This document shows positions 23,501 to 30,986 of a DNA stretch of 64,000 nt, piece after piece (the first letter of the stretch is position 1; every line of letters begins with the position of its first letter). The DNA is from Paragyromitra xinjiangensis (taxonomy: Eukaryota; Ascomycota; Pezizomycetes; Pezizales; Discinaceae). The notes under the pieces are model-generated. The model was not told the origin of the DNA. It ran no database searches and saw only the letters and a program-made list of their open reading frames with translations. The stretch covers positions 868,001 through 932,000 of the forward strand of contig JBCAMK010000017.1 of the NCBI GenBank assembly GCA_038503065.1, given 5' to 3'. The position numbers and the translations under genes are program-made.

Positions 23501-26500
23501 TACGATTCAGGCGCAAATAGACTATTCTCCGGCCTACATACCGTGGACTGGTGGTGGGAATTACAGAGCAAGCTTCCGGCTGGAGCTACCATCGTACCTA
23601 TAATCTGCGGATCGGACGCTACCCAATTGACAAACTTCTCGGGAGACAAGAAAGCTTGGCCTGTATACCTGACTATTGGCAATCTCCCAGGGCCTGTACG
23701 AAATAGTCCTAGCGCCCATGCTCAGATATGCGTTGCTCTCCTACCAGTACCGCCCAAGTTCAGAGGAAACGCAGCATCCCAAGCCCAGCAACGATCCTGG
23801 AACTTCGAGATCCTGTACCAAGCGATGACCCTAATCTTCGACCCCTTGCGTACTATAGACAAGGCCCACGGTATACCTATGCCCTGCGCTGACGGTCGGA
23901 TACGGAAGTGCTGGCCTATTTTGGTGGCATGGCTAGCGGATCACGCGGAGTACTGTACCTTGCAGAGTGTGAAGAATAACCTTTGCCCAAAGTGTGAAGT
24001 GAGACGAGAAGATCTAGGTACCTACATCGACTGCCCTGCTTCGAAATATCCTCGGGCAGAGGGCGAGTATGAAGGAAAGGTAACAGAATACGAGTGCCTG
24101 AAGGGTATCGAGGATCCTACACAACGCCAGCGCCAGGATACGGCAACTATTGAAGCCTGGTTCGATGAGTGAGGGCTTAGACCTTTGCCCAATCCCTTTT
24201 GGGGACTCCCATTCGTCCATGGGGCGGACTTGCACAAGCCAGATACCCTTCATGTCGTATATCTAGGGATATTGAAGCATCTGATGGACTGGTTACATCC
24301 ACTCCTGCAAGATTTTGGGCGACTGGACGCGTTTGATGACGCCTGGAAGAATATACCCCCATACCCAGGTTTCACTGCTCCACGTAGGGCGTACCGCGAA
24401 GTATCGCAATGGCAGGGCAAAGAGATGCGAAACCTTGGTAGGATTATTCTGCCCGCGTTGGCGGTAGCCCTACATACTCCTAGCAACGATAGGCAGCGTC
24501 AGATATTCAACCAAGTCCTAAGATGTGTCAGAGCTTTGGTCAGCTGGCTGCTCATGACCCTGTACCCCTCCCATACCGAGGAAACCTTGGGGTATATGGA
24601 CCAGTATTTGAAGGATTTCCACAAAGAGAAAGACGTTTTCCTCAGATACCGAAAAGGCAAAGCTGCAGAGGCAGTAGTGACCCAAGTACGGCAGACCCTG
24701 CGGGATGAGCATGAGGCGGAAGTTAGGTCAACTCAGGGTATGACTGCATTGAAGAAACGACGACTCCAGGCCGACCAACGTTTTGAGCTAGAAGAGGCGG
24801 TATCTGAGGTGTACCGCAAGAACTCTCATTTCAATTTCCCTAAGATCCACCTAATGTCCCACTTCTCAGAGCATGTGAGAAGATTCGGCAGTATCCCGCA
24901 GTATTCGACTGAGACTGGAGAGTCTGCCCACCGGGATCAGATCAAAGCGCCCTACCGACATACGAATAAGGTGGATCCCATGTTGCAGATCCTTACCAAC
25001 TACAACCGCAGTCACATATTTGCTATGAACGAGCAAAACCTGGTTCAGATTGCCCGAGAAGGTTGCTGTACGGCAGAGATGATGGACGTTCTAAACCTAC
25101 TACCGCCAAAGGCTCGCCGTATTGTGAATGCGTCACATCGAGAATACGAGGATCCTCCAGAGAACGCAGAGATCTGCCCGACCTCTATTCCATATTTCTC
25201 CGACCAGGACCAGTGTACCAAATGTTTCGTCGCCTCAAAGGATCAGTCTACACTGGTGTGCAATCTAGCTCTGCCTGAAGGGAGCCTGCCCCTCGGAGAT
25301 TATATTAAGCAGTATTATCGTCGTGAGCTAGGTGCTACAAGGTGTCCAGACGTCAGACAATGGCAGGTAACAGTATTCCGAACGCTACATATACCAGTAC
25401 ACAGCCTAGGATTAGGCGATGAGTCAACGACTCATATCATTCGCGCTACCGCAGGGCAGGACTTTCGGAAGCGTGGGGCAAGAAGCGACTGGGCATGGTG
25501 CAAATTTGGGGCAGAGGATCAATACGGTTCTTTGAGAGGAAAGCGCCCAGCGAGGGTGCTTCGCTTCCTAAAACTTAGGGATCCCTCGAAGAGAAGGCCT
25601 CTACTACTCGCCGTAGTCCAACCAATGCGTCCCGATAATGGTGGCCGACCAGATACCATCCATGGTATGGTACGGGTATCTCGCCCAAGTGCAACAGGCG
25701 AGATATGGGTGATCAGTATCAAAAGTATCACTGGTATGGCGCATCTCATTCCAGAGTCAAGCGCGCCTAACAATGGGCGCTGGTACGTCAATCATACGAT
25801 AGATCTGAATACGTTTAATGAGATATATTGACACTATTAACCAATACTACCTACCAATATCAGTATCTAGAGAACTTAGCAGTATGCGGTACAGGAGGCA
25901 AGAAACGAGGCATGATGTACTAGCTCGAGGTTTTAGGATGGTCGATACGAGAGGTATGCGGATATATGTAGCGTCTATTGGTGATAAATACTAGTGTACA
26001 CAGCCCAAATAGGGCGATAACTCAGGCTGTTTATTGAAATGGCTGCATACCAAATATCTGCCGATAGTATAGGATACTAGGTGTATATACGTGACAGGGC
26101 CTGCAAACGGGCTAGTATCCATGCGTACCAGAGTACCAGACGTGAGGGTGCATTAGGAGGCAGATGTATGGGGCGTAAGTACGATGAAGACGAACGTACG
26201 TATTTGGGCGGAAAAAAGGGCGGATTGTGGAGCGTATGGGCTCTTCAGCGCCCTAGGGCGCATTAGTGGGTAATGGGCTGTACGTTGGGGCGCATAGGGT
26301 GAAAGTACGTACCTGGAAGAGCCAGGACGTACTAGGGCGTGGTTTAAAATATTTGCGCGCCTGGACGCTTGCCCAGACGTCCAGGCGCGGTTCTGCTTTT
26401 GCTGATGAAGCCCGGAGGCTATTAGCCTAAGACTATATATCGTGGGATATACTGCAGTACGTACCTGACTAGCCGCTTGCAGTGAGGGGCTAGGTGCAAT

Positions 26501-27280
26501 ATACACGTCCAAGGCTTCCTGAGCCTCTGCCCAAGCACGTTTGACCATGGTATTCGTCTCGTTAACTCCAGGGAAGGGGCAGACGAATAACGTACTATTG
26601 ATGATACGGCATTGAGCTTCTCGTAGGACTTCGATATGGGTATCCTCAAATCGGTGGATACTTCTCGTCCTGCGTATGGTATGATCCCTAAGGCCTGGGT
26701 CTGATTCCTCGGAACTGGGTATCATATATCGATCCTGAGGCGCCGCTCTATTTGTTTGCGTAGGTTTTGAGCGACGAAATGCATCTCCCTGCAGCTGCAT
26801 ACCGATATCTAGGTTACGTGTACATGTAGGAGCTGACTGGCCTGTACGATTGCCTGTACGATGGCTATCCTGCGACTGGCCAGTCGTACCTGGGGGTTGG
26901 CTATCCGCAGTTTGGCTATTCCGCGGCTCGTTCTCGGGATGTGGGCTATCTGCAGTCCGACTATTCTGGGGCTCGTTCTCCGGATGTTGGCTATCCAAAG
27001 GTGGATTTTCCTGCTGCTGAGAGGACCCAAGGCGAGCAAACGATGTTTGTGAAGACGAGTTTTCTCTGGGGCCGGGACGTGGCTGAGATAGGCCACCAGG
27101 GATAGCAGGTACAGTAGGGATCGGGCCGATACGCTTTTTAGATTGCGGGCGAGCCTTGGGTCCGGCATGCTCGTCCGGATAAGTGCTGGGAATACCATCC
27201 GTTTGGCTTTGCCTGAGTTGAGTACTACGAGTGCTCGAGGCTGTGCCAGTCACTCGCTGAGACTTACGTTTGGGCGGCAT
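14409..27280 (-). CDS. DUF6532-like cargo protein of element B, split by element A
   Basis: The function is unknown; DUF6532 proteins are common in repeat-rich fungal genomes. The model is complement(join(14409..15212, 15274..15438, 26465..27280)), 594 residues, all junctions in phase. Exon 1 begins MPPKRKSQRV, is Ser/Gln-rich and ends TRSIHRFEDTHIEVLREAQ and TLFVCPFPGVNETNTM. Exon 2 encodes LRSYHHRIRSQLYSICKDH and DRFQCDPDHYQ. Exon 3 has WRFGAPQIPHLIWRKYFF, INPAFICLISTAICHALR and a strongly acidic Glu/Asp tail. Intron 1 is now 11 kb because element A sits in it; removing A leaves a short intron with normal GTACGT and CTAG borders. Whether so long an intron is still spliced is doubtful. Confidence 0.75.
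15454..15924. repeat. Left subterminal region of element A
   Basis: GGCTCGGATTTTTTTT near 15,520 and repeated GCCTGATACGTTGGGCG words parallel the left end of element B. No gene is seen. Confidence 0.6.
17160..17500 (+). promoter_or_regulatory. Tandem 5' UTR monomers of LINE-B
   Basis: Two diverged units of roughly 180 bp each contain CTCCACCA, ACTCCGATT, GCCCGTTCGATC, and GCA(A/G)AAGTTGTTG in the same order. They recur in LINE-B copy 3. Monomer-type 5' UTRs act as internal promoters in some LINEs; that role is inferred. Confidence 0.55.
17570..19054 (+). CDS. LINE-B ORF1, Gag-like zinc-knuckle protein
   Basis: The 494-residue protein likely coats element RNA. The N-terminus is low complexity (MSSSSSRGRGRGRG). 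Two predicted coiled-coil stretches are near residues 125-145 and 150-175 (LVEKVATLTTKVADLEQKRA). A conserved middle contains RDRTLIITRNGLPIPDDITP and FNPGTTLMRDPRWLTRPEQR. At the C-terminus are knuckles CTHCFALGHHQQRC, CTICAGPHTASQHTC and CANCGEPHRGNSPGC. The frame is open from start to stop, and differences from copy 3 are substitutions and whole-codon indels, which suggests past selection on the protein. Confidence 0.88.
   Translation: MSSSSSRGRGRGRGYQSPSPGGISPFTTPTTPTAPTTPPNSRLSALHHGDPEQTPTQTLPLRPAVALQDYESLPLPPDSQDHEMTESESEHESMDDFVAPTLNTTIKIADAVIQIARDLHQYRLYVKQLEREIRRLQKAARNPPPPPTIHNDPALVEKVATLTTKVADLEQKRALTSILATASLPPPPAAAPAPAPNSWAQVASKKASRTAPKATKASKPPTNPPKRDRTLIITRNGLPIPDDITPLTIRNAVNAGLESPLIAEVRFTPAHHVQLIAVTTTTSDTLLKQRSKLEEIVRTTIPNATSLEKEVTLFQVVLHNVPTSIPSTEEGFQQIRSEVEQFNPGTTLMRDPRWLTRPEQREGKQASSMVLTIVGKQPATTALERGLSLFGRRLKVSKYLRFGQDTQCTHCFALGHHQQRCTSKTPICTICAGPHTASQHTCGKSSCTVKGSPCLHTIIHCANCGEPHRGNSPGCPKLTAARLAASERQNRMQQ
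19312..19368 (+). ncRNA. 3' terminal hairpin and (AATA)n tail of LINE-B
   Basis: ATCCGTTTCGGAT forms a 5-bp stem with a 3-base loop shortly before GAGTATGAACAATAAATAA. The same hairpin occurs in all LINE-B copies and in LINE-C, once with a compensatory base-pair change. It is the likely recognition signal for the reverse transcriptase (inferred). Confidence 0.6.
20159..20901. repeat. Spacer of element A with five 45-bp tandem repeats
   Basis: Between the DUF6532 gene and protein X, about five units of 45 bp (20,579-20,820) share GATACCCTACCCATAAGAAT, an A-rich stretch and CCGCC. The corresponding spacer of element B has a different tandem repeat, so this spacer is a repeat-prone site. Confidence 0.75.
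20902..22282 (-). CDS. Accessory protein X of element A (unknown function)
   Basis: I do not recognise a named family. The model is complement(join(20902..21536, 21599..22073, 22127..22282)), 421 residues, all phases consistent and identical to the element B copy. The start MAPRKAAKGKGK is lysine-rich (possible nuclear signal) and ends exon 1 in LGMPKEETDRL. Exon 2 has DKTRLKINEAKQIL, a helical region with NTLMTDAAKNK, and a long acidic run. Exon 3 has AYFRRPITLCYYWPSSWR, LPSFNYLLRAIRRR and a compact motif ISDDEDVRVWLAASAKAS followed by LFALVIFHDPD. The C-terminus is acidic. The frame is intact although its neighbours are not. It shares the 22,283-22,831 spacer with the divergent transposase gene. 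Confidence 0.75.
22283..22831. promoter_or_regulatory. Divergent promoter between protein X and transposase A
   Basis: The 549 bases separate two divergent starts. The words GACGTCGCT and GCCAAGAC(A/G)CCAAGACC are conserved at the matching place in element B (about 29,880-29,940), which points to regulatory or transposase-binding sequence. Confidence 0.5.
22832..25831 (+). pseudogene. Plavaka-type transposase of element A, one internal TGA
   Basis: The 1,000-codon frame encodes a Plavaka (CACTA-related) DDE transposase. An N-terminal C2H2 finger has CPYC at residues 13-16 and H29/H34. Core motifs are VDWWWELQSKLPAGATIVPI, ICGSDATQLTNFSGDKKAWP (first acidic residue), CADGRIRKCWPILVAWLADH (second), LCPKCEV, and TETGESAHRDQIKAPYRHTN with the likely glutamate. 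A single in-frame TGA (24,170-24,172) follows AWFDE; the same frame resumes at once with GLRPLPNPFWGLPFVHGADL. A CGA-to-TGA change is the simplest cause. No intron with good borders removes it. The product is probably truncated after 446 residues and inactive. Confidence 0.85.
25832..26407. repeat. Right subterminal region of element A
   Basis: After the transposase stop the region is rich in TACGTAC and GGCG words. It ends with two inverted GCGCCTGGACG / CGTCCAGGCGC copies (26,357-26,388) that can form a hairpin just inside the terminal repeat. No gene is seen. Confidence 0.6.
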
Positions 27281-28050
27281 AAGGATTGGGCAATTGTAGG
27301 ATAGCTTGGGCGGGTGCTTAGGTAGGTCGAGTAGGTTGAATGTGTGAGTACCAGGGATGGAGGTGATCAGATCTAGGTCGCGGGGGGTGGGGCGTTTATA
27401 GAAGAATTGGAGCAAGCCTAAAGCATTGATTTGCTACAGACGCTAATACGAATAAGGTAAGAATACACTGACATCATACGAGAGCAAGCTATTTGCTCCG
27501 AGGCTAGGCTATAGATACCGACTGGCCGCTAACCCGACCAACTAGACCAATACAACGAACCGACCAGAGATAAAAAATAGTATAAAACTAAGAACCTGAT
27601 ATCCTACTGTAGTGCCTGCGCCTGTGATAGGATATCCGATGGGTCAGCAGCCGCAAGAAGCTGAAGGCGGGGGATAGGGTAGTATACCAAAGCTGCCTAA
27701 TAATACGCTTCCGCCAAGTCTCCTACAAAACACGAGCCGACCAGAGATAAGAAATAGCAAAAAAACAAAGAAATATCCTCCTAGTACCTGCACCTGTGAT
27801 AGGATATCCGATGGGTCAGCAACTGCAAGAGGCTGAAGGCGGGGATTGGATAGCGTACCAAAGCTGCCTAATAATACTCCAACAAAACACAACGAGCCGA
27901 CCGGAGATAAGAAATAGTACAAAAACAAAGAAATACCCTCCTACTAATACCTGCGCAGGATATCCAATGGGTCAGCGACTGCAAGAGGCTGAAGGCGGGG
28001 ATAGGATAGTATACCAAAGCTGCCTAATAATACGCTTCCCCCAAATCCCA
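27281..28050. repeat. Spacer of element B with three 160-180 bp tandem repeats
   Basis: GGATATCC(G/A)ATGGGTCAGC starts units at about 27,620, 27,802 and 27,957, each with GCTGAAGGCGGGG and ACCAAAGCTGCCTAATAATA. It occupies the place of the 45-bp repeats in element A. Confidence 0.8.
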
Positions 28051-29440
28051 TCATTCCTCAGCCTCAGTATCTACCAGCACGTCAACTCTCGTATCGTCCT
28101 CGTCGTCGTCGTTGTCGGACTCCAGATTCTCGTATAGATCATCAGCAAGGTATCTCCTGAAGACAGGGGGCGGAGTTTGCTCGTTCTTGTAGTCGGGCTG
28201 ATGGAAGATGACGAGGAGATGAAGGACGTCCAAGGTCTTGGTCGCAGCCAGCCAGGTACGGACGTCCTCATCGTCCGCAATAGTAACGATATCGCCCACG
28301 AATGGCCTCAGCGGCTCGTTCGACTCCGCTATCACAAACCAACTAGTCGGACCCTTCAGCGCCCCAAAGATCTGACGTGGCACCCACTCCCCTCCCTCCC
28401 TGAGTAGGTTTGGGGAGCGATGGCGTATCGCCTTCAGGAGATAATCAAATGTAGGCAACCTCAATTGGAGGTGTGCGAGGTATGGGACATCCTGGTCGTC
28501 CTGAGTGGGCACCCAGGGGGGTTGGGTGAATGATTGGAAGCAAGGTTTGCGCCGGGCCGGAGCTGCAGCACCTGCCTCTGCAGACTCTGCAGCCTCTGCA
28601 GCCAGAGCTTCCGCAATACGCCAGCTGTCAGGCCAATGGTAGCTAATGGCTACAGGTCGGCCGAAGTATGCGTAGCGATTTGCTTTACATATGCCTAAGC
28701 CGCTGATGAGTTAGTATTACTAGTCCGCAGCATGGAGATGGGATTTGCTGTACCTTGTATTTCCCTAGTATCGATATCCAGCTCCTCTTCCTCCTCCTCC
28801 GCCTCCTCCTCCTCCTCGTCCACCACCTCTCCCTCCGCCCCATCCTCCTCATCCTCTTCAGCTCTGGCCCGCGCCCGAGTAGTCGGCCCAGCGAGTACTG
28901 CCCGCACAGCAGCATTGCCCTTATTCTTTGCGGCGTCAGTCAGCAGGGTATTCATAGCTGCCTCGAGAACCACAGCCTGCTCATCCCCTTTTCCAAATAT
29001 CCCAACAAACTGGACCAGCGGTTCGAGCGTCAGAGCATGTTGCAAGGCAGCTGCCCAAGCAGGAGCGCCAGCCGCCGTCTTGTTCTTGATCTTATTCGTA
29101 GTATAGTACTGCTTCATGTCACCGCGAAAGGTCTTCCATGCCTCAGCGCTCATATTGCCCAAGATCGCTTTCGCCTCGTTGATCTTGAGGCGTGCTTTAT
29201 CCTATAAGATTGGTCAGTATTAGCGGAGATACGAGGTCAAGATCAGGCGATGTGACTCACGAGGGCATCGGTCTCATTCTTTGGCAGTCCTAGTATCCAT
29301 GCGGGAGGCTTAGGTTTGGCCAGAGCTTTTCCCTTGACCTTGCCCTTGCCCTTGGCCTTAGTCTTTTTAACAACCTTAGCAAGAGGATCCGCGATTCCTT
29401 TCCCCTTATCTTTCTTGGGCGTTCCTTTGGCTGGGGCCAT
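28051..29440 (-). CDS. Accessory protein X of element B (unknown function)
   Basis: The model is complement(join(28051..28694, 28754..29201, 29261..29440)), 423 residues. Intron positions and phases (0 and 1) are the same as in element A. Matching motifs are LGLPKNETDAL, DKARLKINEAKAIL, NTLLTDAAKNKGN, YAYFGRPVAISYHWPDSWR, LPTFDYLLKAIRHR, IADDEDVRTWLAATK and LLVIFHQPD. Exon 2 ends in a very acidic run of Glu and Asp. The N-terminus is again lysine-rich. The protein is clearly diverged from the A copy yet fully open, which implies selection on the protein before the elements decayed. The function is unknown. Confidence 0.75.
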
Positions 29441-29966
29441 TGATGGGAGTCGAGGGGTGGAGCCGAGGACTAGATCGGGCAGTATAGAAGAAAGCGCACG
29501 AGAGAGAGTACAAGATAGCAAACGAGCCTGAGGCGGTAGAGGGAGGGGTGAAGGAGCTGACTGGGAGCGAAGGGCAGCCTGAGCCCCATATATAGGGCAT
29601 CCTGTATCAAAACAAACACTCCATATTCCTTTTTGCGCCCGGGCCCTCTCCAACATCCTCATCAGCCGCCTGCCATACTACTACCTACCCCCCCCGCCTG
29701 ATTCCACCACCCCCGCCTCTGGTATGAGAAGGATCAGCTAGCAGAATAGCCTCCGCCGTATCGAGTCAAAGAATGCAACAAAGAGCGGATAGGGCGAGAA
29801 ACAAAGGAAATAAAGGGCCGTTGGGTGAAGGAAGCAAACAAAGGAGTGGTGAGCGGTGTTGGTGTGGTTGAGGGGGAAGGTGACGTCGCTAATTGCCTAA
29901 GTAGGCGATGACGTCCAAGGCCAAGACGCCAAGACCCCGCAAGCTCATACCTAATCCGGTACTGCC
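29441..29966. other. Truncated promoter spacer of element B
   Basis: This matches the spacer upstream of transposase A until about 29,950 and then runs directly into the terminal repeat of element C. The transposase expected next is absent. Confidence 0.55.
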
Positions 29967-29980
29967 CGTCGCGAAAAGCC

Positions 29981-30550
29981 CCAAAAAAGTCGTAGGCTAC
30001 GGTAAAATTTAGCAATTTCCGGTAGTCTCGCGTAACATATGGGTCCTACCACACGCTTCCCATAGCATATCCGTGCTTTTGGTAGTCTCTCATAGCGTAT
30101 GGCGTCTTTAGCGAGCAATCTCGTAGCCTTCCCGTATCCTTTTGGGAGGCTTTGTGTGTTAACTCTCCTTTCATGGCCTTTCGCCAATATCCGTGCACTC
30201 TACCACCAACTCTGACGTGCCCACCGTTTTGCTACCATTGCTACCATGGGCTTTCACTGTGCTTGCTAATATCCGTGCAACTCTGACATGTCTACCATTT
30301 TGCTAGCATTGCTACCGCGGGCTTTCACCATGCTCGCTAATATCCGTGCACTCTACTGCCAACTTTGACATGTCTACCACTAACTCTGACGTGCCTACTA
30401 TTTTACGTGCTTTCGCTATGTTTGCTAGTGTAAGCCCTTTGATTCGCTACTAGACATGCTTTCACTATGTTCGCTAGTATAAGCCCTTTCGCTACTAGTA
30501 TGCTACAAGAAACAGAAACACTTCAAGTACTAGCTAAAGACCTATCCTAA
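29981..30550. repeat. Left subterminal repeats of element C
   Basis: Diverged repeats contain CTAATATCCGTGCACTCTAC, TCTGACGTG/TTTGACATG, GGGCTTTCAC and GCTAGTATAAGCCCTTT. They probably serve as transposase-binding sites, by analogy with CACTA-like elements. No gene is seen. Confidence 0.6.
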
Positions 30551-30930
30551 TCCAACATGAATATGAAAACATTCCCTGTAATAGCGTCCTGCGGTTGCCA
30601 TCCGATCTACTGAGAACCGCCACGAAGACTAAGGACCAAGTACAAAGTCAACTCCTTCTGGGTAGCCTAGCTTGCCGTCGAAAATGAGACGCTGCTGGTC
30701 TGGAGGAATGCCTTCCTTGTTCTCATCCAACACGAATATGAAAACATTTCCCGTAATCGCGTCCTGTGGTTGCCGTCCGATCTACTGGGAACCACCACGA
30801 AGACTAAGGACCAAGTACAAAGTCGACTCCTTCTGGGTAGCCTAGCTTGCCGTCGAAAATGAGACGCTGCTGGTCTGGAGGAATTCCCTCCTTGTTGTCC
30901 TCGATCTCGACACACTGGGACTTCGCCTCT
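30551..30930 (-). pseudogene. Captured polyubiquitin fragment, tandemly duplicated
   Basis: Read on the minus strand, the segment encodes KSQCVEIEDNKEGIPPDQQ followed by RLIFDGK, then after an internal deletion and frame shift ESTLYLVLSLRGG and a stop. These match the middle and C-terminus of ubiquitin (NKEGIPPDQQRLIF, ESTLHLVLRLRGG). A second copy follows about 178 bp further along, again with the KEGIPPDQQRLIF and LRGG parts. It lies just downstream of the transposase of element C. It cannot make functional ubiquitin. Confidence 0.8.
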
Positions 30931-30986
30931 GACACCGACACTCTGACACCGACACTCTGACACCGACACTCTGACACTGACTTTGC

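Larger units (their letters stand above)
15454..26407. mobile_element. Plavaka-type element A (inner, complete ends)
   Basis: The element is 10,954 bp. The left end CATCAGAAAGAAG and right end GCTTTTGCTGATG are inverted repeats. AA lies at both flanks (15,452-15,453 and 26,408-26,409). Inside are a DUF6532-like gene and protein X reading left and a Plavaka transposase reading right. It inserted into intron 1 of the equivalent gene of element B. The left end has decayed (CATCAGAAAG instead of CATCAGCAAA). Confidence 0.85.
13698..29966. mobile_element. Plavaka-type element B (outer, transposase lost)
   Basis: Its left end CATCAGCAAAAAGCC at 13,698 matches the ends of element A. It carries a DUF6532-like gene (14,409-27,280, split by element A) and protein X (28,051-29,440), in the same order and orientation as A. 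Homology to A's spacer upstream of the transposase fades at about 29,950, where element C starts; the transposase gene and right end of B are absent. It can only move in trans, if at all. Confidence 0.75.
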
